Shown here in pieces: positions 18,719 to 27,571 of a stretch of 53,484 bases of DNA. The DNA lies in contig NZ_AUGY01000056.1 in the NCBI RefSeq assembly GCF_000422905.1, positions 1 to 53,484 of the forward strand, in the 5' to 3' direction. The stretch comes from Paenibacillus alginolyticus DSM 5050 = NBRC 15375 (GTDB lineage: Bacteria > Bacillota > Bacilli > Paenibacillales > NBRC-103111). Under the pieces are notes generated by a model. The model was not told the DNA's origin and ran no database searches. It worked only from the letters and a program-made list of their open reading frames with translations. Within the stretch, counting starts at the first letter, position 1. The number at the start of each line of letters is the position of its first letter. The position numbers and the translations under genes were made by a program.

Positions 18719-20161
18719 ATGTTGGCACAAAAGACAAAGAAGCCTTTGTTCATTGGCGGTGAATGGGTGGAAACTTCCGAGATCCATCCCATTTACAATA
18801 AATATACCGGTGAATTATACGTACAGATAAGCAAGGCTGGGGAAATTGAGAAGAATGCAGCAATCGAAGCTGCGGAGAATGCTTTTAAGCAATCTGAATT
18901 TGGTCCGGCACAGCGATTTCAAGTGTTGATGAATATGTATCATTTATTAATCGAGAATCTGAAAGAATTCGCAGAGGTAATTGCTGCCGAAGGTGGTAAA
19001 CCCATTGTGGATGCAATGACAGAGGTTAATCGCTCTGCAACTATTTTCCTCCTGTCTGCTGAGGAAGCGAACAAGATTACGGGCGAAATGATACCGACTC
19101 AAGTAGCGCCTAACCTTAATATTGGCAAACGACTTATTTACACAATTAAGAAACCGATTGGCATCGTTTGTGCAATTACACCATTTAACTTTCCATTAAA
19201 TCTGGTCGTTCACAAGGTGGCTCCAGCACTTGCTGCAGGTAATCCTGTTATCATCAAGCCGGCTTCTGATACCGCTTATTCTGCTCTGAAACTATGTGAA
19301 CTGCTTGAAAAAGCTGGTTTACCAAAGGGATTTGTAAGTTGTTTGGTTGGCAATGGCTCGACATTAGGCGATCAATTACTAACGGATCAACGAATCCATA
19401 AATACACCTTTACTGGGTCACCTGAAGTAGGTATGCATATTCATCGGACGATTGGTATGCGAAAAGTTACCTTAGAGTTAGGATCGAACTCTGCAACCAT
19501 TGTTCACAAAGACGCTGATGTTGAAGTAGCTGCGACGAAATTGGCTAGGATGTCGTTTGCGCATGCCGGTCAAGTTTGTATCTCTGTACAGCGCATTTAT
19601 GTGCATAAAGATATAGAGCAAAAATTTATGGAAGTGTTTATTAAAAGTACGGAAAGCCTTAAGGTCGGCGATCCGCTTGATCCTTCTACATTGGTAGGGC
19701 CTATGATTAGCGAGAAAGAAGCGGTACGAATTGAAGGATGGGTGAATGAAGCGGTTGCATGCGGGGCGAAGATTTTGACAGGCGGTAAACGAGAGAAGAA
19801 CGTTTACTATCCGACGATTCTTACCGGAGCTACAAAAGGAATGAAGGTCATCGATGAAGAGGTCTTTGCTCCAGTAGTATCCATTACAAGCTATGATTCG
19901 ATTGATGATGCTATACGAATGGTCAATGACTCCAAGTATGGTTTGCAGGCCGGAGTATTTACTAAATCCGTTTCGCTTGCACATACGATTCCATATTTAC
20001 TCGAAGTAGGCGGAGTTATTATTAACGATACAAGCAGTTTCCGGGCCGATCAAATGCCTTACGGCGGTGTCAAAGAGAGCGGTATGGGAAAAGAGGGTCC
20101 TGCATTTGCTATTGAGGAAATGCTTGAAACTGTAACTGTAGCGGTGAATTTGGAAGAGTAG
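18719..20161 (+). CDS. NAD(P)+ aldehyde dehydrogenase (succinate-semialdehyde/lactaldehyde type)
   Basis: Oxidises an aldehyde to an acid. The 480-residue length fits the ALDH superfamily. Seen: the PFNFPLNLVVHK segment, PASDTAYSA cofactor region, general-base Glu253 in LELGS, and catalytic Cys287 in AGQVC. It lacks the GQRCM pattern of the CoA-acylating methylmalonate-semialdehyde dehydrogenase IolA, so I do not call it iolA. It is the first gene of the main inositol operon behind D1/D2, with GAGGAGGGG before the ATG. I infer the substrate to be malate semialdehyde released by the transketolase; glycolaldehyde, lactaldehyde or malonate semialdehyde are alternatives. Confidence 0.88.
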   Translation: MLAQKTKKPLFIGGEWVETSEIHPIYNKYTGELYVQISKAGEIEKNAAIEAAENAFKQSEFGPAQRFQVLMNMYHLLIENLKEFAEVIAAEGGKPIVDAMTEVNRSATIFLLSAEEANKITGEMIPTQVAPNLNIGKRLIYTIKKPIGIVCAITPFNFPLNLVVHKVAPALAAGNPVIIKPASDTAYSALKLCELLEKAGLPKGFVSCLVGNGSTLGDQLLTDQRIHKYTFTGSPEVGMHIHRTIGMRKVTLELGSNSATIVHKDADVEVAATKLARMSFAHAGQVCISVQRIYVHKDIEQKFMEVFIKSTESLKVGDPLDPSTLVGPMISEKEAVRIEGWVNEAVACGAKILTGGKREKNVYYPTILTGATKGMKVIDEEVFAPVVSITSYDSIDDAIRMVNDSKYGLQAGVFTKSVSLAHTIPYLLEVGGVIINDTSSFRADQMPYGGVKESGMGKEGPAFAIEEMLETVTVAVNLEE

Positions 20162-20209
20162 TTAGTTAAAAACAAAAACAAAACAAATAACAGAAAGCGG
20201 TGGATGTAC

Positions 20210-21223
20210 ATGACGCAAATTCGTTGCGCTGTATTGGGGCTAGGACGTTTGGGATACTGGCATGCAGAAAACTTGGCGACAAAAATCAGAGGGGCACAGC
20301 TGCTAAGCGTAATCGATCCGATGGAAGGTAGAGCTGAGCAGGTTGCCCGTGAACTAGGGATAGATGGGTATTCGACCAATCCAGACGATGCGTTTAATAA
20401 TCCAGATATTGATGCAGTCGTTATAGTTACACCGACTTCCACGCACGCGGAGATGATCAAGAAAGCAGCAGCGAGTGGAAAACATATCTTTGTGGAAAAG
20501 CCGATCACACAAACCTTGGCAGAAGCGGATGAAGTGATCGAAGCAATTCGTAAAAACAACATCGTATGTCAGGTAGGATTTATGAGACGATTTGACCCTG
20601 CTTATTATGAAGCGAAGAAGAGAATTGAAAAAGGTGACATTGGTCAGCCCATTTATTTTAAAGGCTTAAGTCGGGACGGTAATGTACCACCGGCATCATT
20701 TATCAAACACAGTGGGGGCATTTATTTGGATGTAGCCATTCACGACTACGATATCGCGAGATATTTAATGAATGCAGATGTCGTGTCCGTTCAAGCTACA
20801 GGAAATGTTTTGCAGCACTCATTTTTGTCCGAATACGGAGATGTCGACCAAGCTTTGACAACGCTTCAATTCAGCAATGGAGCGGCTGGTGATGTTGAAA
20901 CGATGCGCATTGCACCTTACGGCTACGATATCCGAGGAGAAATTGTAGGAACCGAAGGGGTACTAACAATCGGTTCAATGCGTCAGCATAATATTCAACT
21001 TTACACCTTTGCAGGAAGCACATACGACATCATTCCTGATTTCCCAAGCAAGTTTAAAGATGCTTATTTATTAGAAATGGTTCATTTTATTGAAAGCCTT
21101 ACAAACGGAACCAAGCCGGATTGTACTGCAGAGGATGGTAAAGCTGCTTTAGAAATAGCGATTGCTGCAACGGATTCTTTCAAAACGGGTAAACTTGTCC
21201 AAATCAATACGGTTCATGTATAG
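20210..21223 (+). CDS. iolG: inositol 2-dehydrogenase
   Basis: Gfo/Idh/MocA dehydrogenase of 337 residues, converting inositol to 2-keto-inositol with NAD+. Seen: VLGLGRLGYWHAEN turn, FVEKPITQ lysine motif, VGFMRRFDPAY, and LDVAIHDYDIARYLM with the catalytic Asp/His pair. ATG 20210 is chosen over 20204 because GGTGGA then lies 5 bases upstream. It is highly similar to the gene at 31557, at the other end of the same operon. The two may handle different inositol isomers. Confidence 0.88.
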   Translation: MTQIRCAVLGLGRLGYWHAENLATKIRGAQLLSVIDPMEGRAEQVARELGIDGYSTNPDDAFNNPDIDAVVIVTPTSTHAEMIKKAAASGKHIFVEKPITQTLAEADEVIEAIRKNNIVCQVGFMRRFDPAYYEAKKRIEKGDIGQPIYFKGLSRDGNVPPASFIKHSGGIYLDVAIHDYDIARYLMNADVVSVQATGNVLQHSFLSEYGDVDQALTTLQFSNGAAGDVETMRIAPYGYDIRGEIVGTEGVLTIGSMRQHNIQLYTFAGSTYDIIPDFPSKFKDAYLLEMVHFIESLTNGTKPDCTAEDGKAALEIAIAATDSFKTGKLVQINTVHV

Positions 21224-21267
21224 CATTTCTAATTTTACTTATTTCAATACAAAGGAGTGTTCATGAC

Positions 21268-23133
21268 ATGCAAACGATACGTTTAACGATGGCCCAGGCC
21301 ATATTGAAGTATTTGGATAACCAATATATCAATGTTGATGGGTTAGAACACAAGTTCGTAAAAGGAGTTTTCGGCATTTTCGGTCATGGGAATGTGACAG
21401 GAATGGGAGAAGCACTTGAGAACGATAGAGGAAGTCTAACCTACTACCAAGGTAAAAATGAACAGGGCATGGCAAATGCCGCCATTGCTTATGCCAAACA
21501 AAAAAATCGACTGGAGATCTTCGCTTGTACATCGTCGATCGGACCCGGGGCGCTAAATATGGTGACCGCTGCGGGTACGGCAACGGTCAACCGTATTCCT
21601 GTATTGCTACTTCCTGGTGATATTTTCGCATGCCGGCAGCCAGATCCGGTATTGCAACAAATTGAGAACCCGTCTGATTACACAATATCGGCGAATGACG
21701 CTTTCAAGCCGGTAAGTAAGTACTGGGATCGTATACTTCGCCCTGAACAGTTGATGACTGCGCTTACGAATGCAATGCGTGTGCTTACTGATCCAGTAGA
21801 TACTGGAGCTGTGACATTAGCGCTCCCGCAGGACGTACAGTCCGAAGCCTATGATTACCCCGCTGATTTCTTTAGAAAACGGATTCATTATGTGGAGCGA
21901 GCTACGCCAAATAAAGAAACGATTTACCGTGCAGTTGAACTGATCCGGGGTAAAAAGAAACCGCTTATTATCGCCGGAGGAGGGGTTCATTATTCTCTCG
22001 CTAATGAACAATTAAAGGCATTCATTGAAGCGTTCCATATACCGGTAGCAGAGACGCAAGCGGGTAAAAGTGCTATATCTTGGGATCATCCCTTGAATGT
22101 CGGGGCGATTGGCGTCACTGGTTCACTAGCAGGTAATTTGCTTGCAAAAGAAGCGGATTTAATCATTGGGATTGGAACACGTCTTGCGGATTTCCCGACA
22201 GCATCAAAGACAGCCTTCCAAAACCCAGATGTCGATTTTCTGTCTATTAATGTGAGCAAGTATGACGCGTATAAAATGGACGCTAAGATGATCGTTGCAG
22301 ATGCGAAAGAAGCGCTCGCGGCATTGGCTGAGGAATTGAAGGAAGCCGGGTATCGGAGCGGTTATGAAGCTAATGATATAGAAACATTGAAAAAGCAGTG
22401 GGATGAAGAAGTCGATCGGTTATACAGCGCTGAGCGCCCAGATGGATTGGCCCAAACGCGTGTATTGGGCGAAATCAACCGTCTGATCGACGAAAAGGAC
22501 ATCATCATTGCTGCAGCCGGCAGTATGCCTGGGGATCTACAGAGGTTATGGAGGAGCAAAGAGCCTAAAACCTATCACATGGAATACGGTTTTTCATGCA
22601 TGGGTTACGAAGTGTGTGGAGCACTAGGAGTTAAAATGGCGGAGCCGGACAAGGAAGTGTACGCACTTGTCGGCGACGGAAGCTATTTAATGCTTCACTC
22701 CGAGTTAGTCACCTCAATTCAAGAAGGCTTTAAAATTAACATTGTGCTGCTCGATAACAACGGTTATCAATGTATCCATAATTTACAAAGAGGACAAGGC
22801 AGCGATGGATTTGGCAATGAATTCCGTTATCGTTCCGAGGAGACTGGCCGTTTAACTGGTGATTATGTACAAATCGATTTTGCAGGTCATGCGAGAAGCC
22901 AAGGTGCTGTAGCATATACCGTTCGTACATTAGAAGAATTATACAGTGCGATGGAAGATGCAAAAAAGCAAAAAATATCGACTTTAATTGATATCAAAGT
23001 GCTTCCGGGAACTTGTACCACTGGGTACGAAACTTGGTGGAGACTAGGTGTTGCAGAAGTATCGGAGAGCGAAAAAGTCAAAATGGCTTATTCACAAATG
23101 CAAAACAAAATTCAAACAGCTAGAGTGCTGTAA
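21268..23133 (+). CDS. iolD: THcHDO acylhydrolase (ring-opening enzyme)
   Basis: Thiamine-diphosphate enzyme that opens 3D-(3,5/4)-trihydroxycyclohexane-1,2-dione to 5-deoxy-glucuronate. The 621 residues match IolD length. N-terminal FGHGNVTGMGEAL and YYQGKNEQGMANAAIA (with the activating Glu), RQPDPVLQQIE, and C-terminal diphosphate motif VGDGSYLMLHSELV...NNGYQCIHNLQ are all characteristic. AAAGGAG lies 10 bases upstream. An out-of-frame ATG at 21263 opens a seven-codon reading frame. Confidence 0.95.
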   Translation: MQTIRLTMAQAILKYLDNQYINVDGLEHKFVKGVFGIFGHGNVTGMGEALENDRGSLTYYQGKNEQGMANAAIAYAKQKNRLEIFACTSSIGPGALNMVTAAGTATVNRIPVLLLPGDIFACRQPDPVLQQIENPSDYTISANDAFKPVSKYWDRILRPEQLMTALTNAMRVLTDPVDTGAVTLALPQDVQSEAYDYPADFFRKRIHYVERATPNKETIYRAVELIRGKKKPLIIAGGGVHYSLANEQLKAFIEAFHIPVAETQAGKSAISWDHPLNVGAIGVTGSLAGNLLAKEADLIIGIGTRLADFPTASKTAFQNPDVDFLSINVSKYDAYKMDAKMIVADAKEALAALAEELKEAGYRSGYEANDIETLKKQWDEEVDRLYSAERPDGLAQTRVLGEINRLIDEKDIIIAAAGSMPGDLQRLWRSKEPKTYHMEYGFSCMGYEVCGALGVKMAEPDKEVYALVGDGSYLMLHSELVTSIQEGFKINIVLLDNNGYQCIHNLQRGQGSDGFGNEFRYRSEETGRLTGDYVQIDFAGHARSQGAVAYTVRTLEELYSAMEDAKKQKISTLIDIKVLPGTCTTGYETWWRLGVAEVSESEKVKMAYSQMQNKIQTARVL

Positions 23134-23162
23134 ATACGACTTAACTAAAGGAGAAAAATGCG

Positions 23163-24059
23163 ATGAACATCGGTCGGTTTAATATCGGCATACACCCAAT
23201 TAACTGGGTCGGAGAAGATGTATTTGAGCACGGTGATCATTATACAGCGGACGACGTACTGTCCCAAATATCCGAGTTAGGGTTAGCAGGTGTTGAGATG
23301 AGCAGGAAATTTCCAACGGATCCTTCGTTATTAACTCCTTTGCTCGAAAAGTACAGGCTACAGCTGGTATCTCAGTGGAAGTCGGTTTTATTCTCTGATC
23401 CGGAATACCGTGAAAAAGAACTAGCCTCATATAGGGAACATGCGATTTTTCTCAAGAAAATGGGTTGTAAGGTTATCAGCACAGCTGAAATCGGCGGTTC
23501 GCTTCACTGGGATCCGCGCAGGACACCGAATGAAAAACAGGTTAATCCACTGGACACTCGTGGGTGGGTTTCGCTTGCGCATGGGCTTAACGAAGCCGGT
23601 GAAATATGCAAAGCGCTTGGGATGAAGCTGGTGTACCATCATCATGGGGGCACAGTCGTCGAAAAAGCGAATGAAATTGATCGGCTAATGGATCTGACTG
23701 ATCCGGAACTTGTGTACTTATTATTTGATACGGGTCATGCATATTACGGTGGTAATGATCCATTGACCTTATTAAAGAAACATATAAACCGAGTCGGTTA
23801 CGTTCATCTGAAAGATATACGCATTAACGTATTGAAGCAGGCAAGACTGGAAGGATGGGATTTTGTTACATGCATCAGAAACGGTGTATTTACGGTTCCA
23901 GGTGACGGGGGATTAGAATTCGAAGAGATTTTCCGGACGTTAATAGATCATGATTATTCCGGTTGGGCCATGATTGAAGGTGAACAAGACCCGGCAATCA
24001 ACGATCCTTTCAAATTAGCACAATCCGCGATGGGTTATATAACAAAATTAATTTATTAA
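23163..24059 (+). CDS. iolE: inosose dehydratase
   Basis: Dehydrates 2-keto-myo-inositol to the trihydroxycyclohexanedione. TIM-barrel protein of the xylose-isomerase-like/AP-endonuclease-2 family, 298 residues as in IolE. Recognisable segments are IGIHPINWVGED at the N-terminus, YHHHGGTVVE and LLFDTGHAYYGG with metal ligands, and GYVHLKDIR. AAAGGAG precedes ATG 23163. It lies between iolD and the transketolase genes. Confidence 0.93.
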   Translation: MNIGRFNIGIHPINWVGEDVFEHGDHYTADDVLSQISELGLAGVEMSRKFPTDPSLLTPLLEKYRLQLVSQWKSVLFSDPEYREKELASYREHAIFLKKMGCKVISTAEIGGSLHWDPRRTPNEKQVNPLDTRGWVSLAHGLNEAGEICKALGMKLVYHHHGGTVVEKANEIDRLMDLTDPELVYLLFDTGHAYYGGNDPLTLLKKHINRVGYVHLKDIRINVLKQARLEGWDFVTCIRNGVFTVPGDGGLEFEEIFRTLIDHDYSGWAMIEGEQDPAINDPFKLAQSAMGYITKLIY

Positions 24060-24080
24060 GCAACTTAAGGGGGAAGCGAA

Positions 24081-24938
24081 ATGAATGGAACCTTATCTCA
24101 GCTGCGGTTACAGGAGCTAGATGTTCTGGCCTCTAAAACGAGGCAGTTGATTTTGGAAACGGTCCACCATGCCAATGCGGGTCATATCGGAGGACCGCTT
24201 TCGGTCACGGATATATTGGTGAGTTTGTATTTTGAAATGATGAATATTAATCCCAAGGATCACCTCGGAAGCGACAGAGACCGCTTCGTATTATCTAAAG
24301 GTCATTCAGCGATCGCTTTATATACGGTACTGGCTCTAAGGGGGTACTTTCCGGTCGAGGAGCTTCAAACATTTGATGAAATTGACTCCCGACTCCAAGC
24401 CCATCCTGACATGAACCTGCTTCCTGGTTTAGATATGTCAACCGGTTCTCTCGGTCAAGGAATTTCAGCCGCGGTTGGCATGGCGTTGGGTGCAAAGCTC
24501 CAAGGCAAATCCTTTTATACGTATTGCGTGATTGGCGACGGAGAATCCCAGGAAGGGCAAGTGTGGGAGGCTGCAGATGTAGCCACTAAGTATGGACTGG
24601 ACAACTTAGTCGTCGTGATGGATTACAATAAACTTCAACAATATGGATGGAAGAGCAGTGAGGGGAATTTGCGAGAAGCGCCCGTACAAGACCCAGCCAG
24701 AAAATGGGAGGCATTTGGCTGGCATGTGATTGAAGCAGACGGTCATTCCATTGAACAATTGTTAAATTCTTTCTCCGACGCCAAGGGAGTGAAAGAAAAA
24801 CCTGTGGTCATTATCGCCCATACCTTTAAGGGCAGAGGCGTTAGTTTCATGGAAAATAATTATGTTTGGCATGCAAAGGTTCCGAACGCTGAAGAACTGA
24901 AGAATGCCTTACAAGAATTACAAGGAGGTAGTCGATGA
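24081..24938 (+). CDS. transketolase, N-terminal subunit
   Basis: Pyrimidine/diphosphate half of a split transketolase, 285 residues. Seen: GHIGGPLSVTDIL, SKGHSAIALY, STGSLGQGIS and the thiamine-diphosphate motif GDGESQEGQVWEA...DYNKLQQ. GGGGGAAGCG precedes the ATG. It overlaps its partner by ATGA. A transketolase is not part of the standard inositol pathway. Between iolE and iolB it is well placed to act on 2-deoxy-5-keto-gluconate, whose C6-C5 ketol and D-threo C4/C3 resemble normal donors such as fructose 6-phosphate. That assignment is inference. Confidence 0.92.
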   Translation: MNGTLSQLRLQELDVLASKTRQLILETVHHANAGHIGGPLSVTDILVSLYFEMMNINPKDHLGSDRDRFVLSKGHSAIALYTVLALRGYFPVEELQTFDEIDSRLQAHPDMNLLPGLDMSTGSLGQGISAAVGMALGAKLQGKSFYTYCVIGDGESQEGQVWEAADVATKYGLDNLVVVMDYNKLQQYGWKSSEGNLREAPVQDPARKWEAFGWHVIEADGHSIEQLLNSFSDAKGVKEKPVVIIAHTFKGRGVSFMENNYVWHAKVPNAEELKNALQELQGGSR

Positions 24939-25903
24939 TGGCGATTCAGTTGGGAAAAGCGGTAGCAATGAGGGACGTCTTCGGAGATACACTTCTTCAA
25001 CTCTCAAAAACGGATCCACGAGTTTACGCTTTGGATGGAGATTTGGCAACCTCGACAAAATTAGATAAAGTGGCAGAATCAAATCCGTCCAAATTTCTAC
25101 AAATGGGAATTGCAGAACAGAATATGCTCGGTACGGCAGCAGGTCTGGCTACGGTGGGCATTCAACCTTGGGTTTGCTCGTTCGCTGCATTTATTGCCAA
25201 AAGAGCTTTGGATCAAATTGTAGTTTCGATTGCACAACCCAAATTGGATGTCAAGATGATCGGTGCTTATAGTGGTCTCCTTACTGGGTGTACGGGAAAA
25301 ACCCATCAGGGGCTTGAGGATCTGGCCATCATGCGTAGCATTCCGCACATGTTAGTCTTTGCACCGGCGGATGCCGTTGAAGTAAAGAAAATCATGGAAT
25401 TCTCAAATCAGTATCATGGACCTGTATACATTCGACTTGCTCGAGACCCATTGCCGACCATTTTCGATGAAGAGACATACTCCTTCTCCCTTGGAAAGGC
25501 CATTAAACTCAAAGACGGCAAAGATGCAACGATCATCTCAACGGGTACTCAGACTGTACGTTCCTTGGAAGCAGCTGAAATTCTTGAGAACAGAGGCATT
25601 CAAGTTAGGGTACTTCATATGCCATCAGTGAAGCCGATAGATCAAGCAGCCATCATAGAGGCGGCAGAGGTTACTGGTGCAATTGTAACTACGGAGGAGC
25701 ATACTATCTACGGCGGTCTTGGAAGCGCAGTTGCCGAAGTGTTGGTAGAAAATAACCCCGTTCCAATGCTACGCGTCGCCGTCCAGGATCGAAATTCAGA
25801 ATCCGGTTCCAACGATGCGTTGTTAAAGAAATACAACATCGGACCAGAAGACATTGCCGCGGCTATAGAAAAAGTTTTGCTACGAAAGGGGAAATTACAT
25901 TGA
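24935..25903 (+). CDS. transketolase, C-terminal subunit
   Basis: Second half of the split transketolase, 322 residues. It supplies the activating glutamate (MGIAEQNMLGTAAGLA), the central pyrimidine-binding domain (TGKTHQGLEDLAIMRS) and the C-terminal domain (EEHTIYGGLGSAVAEVL). AAGGAGG is 6 bases before ATG 24935 and the start overlaps the stop of the N-terminal subunit, so the two are coupled. Split transketolases are common in catabolic clusters; the sulfoquinovose transketolase route is a known parallel. Confidence 0.92.
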   Translation: MMAIQLGKAVAMRDVFGDTLLQLSKTDPRVYALDGDLATSTKLDKVAESNPSKFLQMGIAEQNMLGTAAGLATVGIQPWVCSFAAFIAKRALDQIVVSIAQPKLDVKMIGAYSGLLTGCTGKTHQGLEDLAIMRSIPHMLVFAPADAVEVKKIMEFSNQYHGPVYIRLARDPLPTIFDEETYSFSLGKAIKLKDGKDATIISTGTQTVRSLEAAEILENRGIQVRVLHMPSVKPIDQAAIIEAAEVTGAIVTTEEHTIYGGLGSAVAEVLVENNPVPMLRVAVQDRNSESGSNDALLKKYNIGPEDIAAAIEKVLLRKGKLH

Positions 25904-26706
25904 GTAATTTGATCGTACCATCCGCTAAAGAGCCGGGGTTCAACGGCAGCAGGCTTGTTGTCACTCCTCAAAATGCAGGCTGGAGTTATGTTGGATTCGA
26001 GGTATATACGTTAACTGAAGGACAAACTTTTCAAAAAGATTCAGGCGGAAACGAATTGTGTGTCATTTTACTAAGCGGGAAGGCGAGCGTTTCCACGGAG
26101 AAGAAAAGTTGGGAAAACATCGGAAAGCGGATGAGCGTTTTCGAACAAATTGCTCCTTATGCCGTGTATGTTCCATCAAGTGATTATGTGAATATCACAG
26201 CAAATACGTCATTGGAAGTAGCGATTTGTTCAGCACCGGGAAAAGGAACGTATGAAGCGAGATTGATATCACCTGATGATATCGCCGTTGAAATAAGAGG
26301 AACAGGCGATATGCAACGTCAAATCAATAATATTTTGCCGGAGAGTGCACAGGCAGACAGTTTATTGATCGTCGAGGTGTTCACACCGAACGGGAATTGG
26401 TCTAGCTACCCGCCTCATAAACACGATCAAAATAACTTACCGAATGAAACTTATCTGGAAGAAACATACTATCATCGGATTAAACAAGAGGGTGGATTTG
26501 CCATCCAACGTGTTTACACTGATGACGATTCCTTGAACGAGACCATGGTTGTTAAGGATGGAGATGTGGTGCTTGTGCCGAAAGGTTATCATCCGGTTTC
26601 TGCTCCCCCAGGATATGACCTTTATTACTTAAATACGATGGCTGGACCAGTACGTACATGGAAGTTCCAAGATGACAAAGATCATGCATGGCTCAAAACA
26701 AAGTAA
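25900..26706 (+). CDS. iolB: 5-deoxy-glucuronate isomerase
   Basis: Isomerises 5-deoxy-glucuronate to 2-deoxy-5-keto-gluconate. Bicupin protein of 268 residues. Metal ligands are visible in PPHKHDQNNLPNETYLEETYYH (histidines and glutamate) and GYHPVSAPPGYDLYYLN. Start is TTG 25900, overlapping the transketolase stop, with AAAGGGG upstream. Its presence shows the locus makes DKG, yet no gene for the following kinase IolC or aldolase IolJ is found in the window. Confidence 0.95.
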   Translation: MSNLIVPSAKEPGFNGSRLVVTPQNAGWSYVGFEVYTLTEGQTFQKDSGGNELCVILLSGKASVSTEKKSWENIGKRMSVFEQIAPYAVYVPSSDYVNITANTSLEVAICSAPGKGTYEARLISPDDIAVEIRGTGDMQRQINNILPESAQADSLLIVEVFTPNGNWSSYPPHKHDQNNLPNETYLEETYYHRIKQEGGFAIQRVYTDDDSLNETMVVKDGDVVLVPKGYHPVSAPPGYDLYYLNTMAGPVRTWKFQDDKDHAWLKTK

Positions 26707-26721
26707 TTAGGAGGAACAATT

Positions 26722-27549
26722 TTGGTGAACAAGTTATATAAGTTGGGCATTTGCCAATGGTCACTGCCTGTCGAAGGACCCTATGCTTGCAAGATTGCTT
26801 CCGAACTTGGGTTTGAAGGAATTCAATTGGAAATAGGGAGTTACGAGAGAGGGTTTCCTTTATCTCGACGGGCTGTGCAGCAAGCTTATCTCGAACTCGC
26901 AGAACTTTATGGAATCTCTTTTACGTCGATCGCGGTTCGCGTAACAGATGAGTACAGCATGACTCAGCCCTATGAATCAGCCGATAGCGGCATCGTTAGG
27001 GAAGCCATCATTCGATCTATCGATGCAGCAGATGCTATGAACATTTCTTCGGTCATGATTCCAAGCTTTCAAGTGAGTGATATTGTAAGTGGGCAAGATT
27101 TCTCTCGCAGCGCGGAGGTTTTGATCTCCGCGTGCGATTATGCAAGCGATCGTGGCATTACAATTGCTACAGAAAATTTGTTATCTGTTGAACAAATGTT
27201 CCGATTGGCTGATTGTATTAATCGACCAAACTTAAAACTCTATTTCGATACCCAAAATTATGCTTTGTTTCGGGGATATGACGCCCCTGAAATGCTGGAG
27301 AAACTGGCTCCCTTATTATGTAATGAGATCCATGTTAAAGACGGAAAACAAGGAGAAATTAGCGCCTCGCTGCTCGGTGAGGGCGATTCAGAGTTTTTCC
27401 GCAGCATGAGAGTGTTGAGAAAAATTGGTTATCATGGTTGGATCGTTCTTGAGAATTACTACGATCGTTTGCCGTTGCGTATGCAGCATGAAGAACCCGA
27501 ATCTCTCATCAAAGAAGATATGCGCATTTTATTAAAAGCGCTTTCTTAA
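26722..27549 (+). CDS. sugar phosphate isomerase/epimerase family protein
   Basis: TIM-barrel protein of the AP-endonuclease-2/xylose-isomerase-like family, 275 residues. Metal-binding residues are likely in ATENLLSVEQ, LYFDTQNYAL, EIHVKDGK and VLENYY. Start is TTG 26722 (AGGAGGA 7 bases before) or GTG 26725. Length and context fit inosose isomerase (IolI) or IolH-type proteins, but I cannot separate these from other epimerases. The last codons overlap a strong palindrome (27532-27549). Confidence 0.75.
   Translation: MVNKLYKLGICQWSLPVEGPYACKIASELGFEGIQLEIGSYERGFPLSRRAVQQAYLELAELYGISFTSIAVRVTDEYSMTQPYESADSGIVREAIIRSIDAADAMNISSVMIPSFQVSDIVSGQDFSRSAEVLISACDYASDRGITIATENLLSVEQMFRLADCINRPNLKLYFDTQNYALFRGYDAPEMLEKLAPLLCNEIHVKDGKQGEISASLLGEGDSEFFRSMRVLRKIGYHGWIVLENYYDRLPLRMQHEEPESLIKEDMRILLKALS
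27532..27549. promoter_or_regulatory. LacI/cre-like palindrome upstream of the binding protein gene
   Basis: TTAAAAGCGCTTTCTTAA is palindromic except for one pair, with the AAGCGCTT centre common to LacI-family and cre sites. It covers the last codons of the isomerase gene and lies 22 bases upstream of the binding-protein start. It could drive internal control of the transporter genes. Confidence 0.45.
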
Positions 27550-27571
27550 TAAAAACTTAGGGGGAAATTAC

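Noticed and set aside
18719..20161. Calling the aldehyde dehydrogenase IolA (malonate-semialdehyde dehydrogenase)
   Set aside because: The catalytic segment is AGQVC and the protein resembles succinate-semialdehyde or lactaldehyde dehydrogenases; the typical IolA segments are absent.
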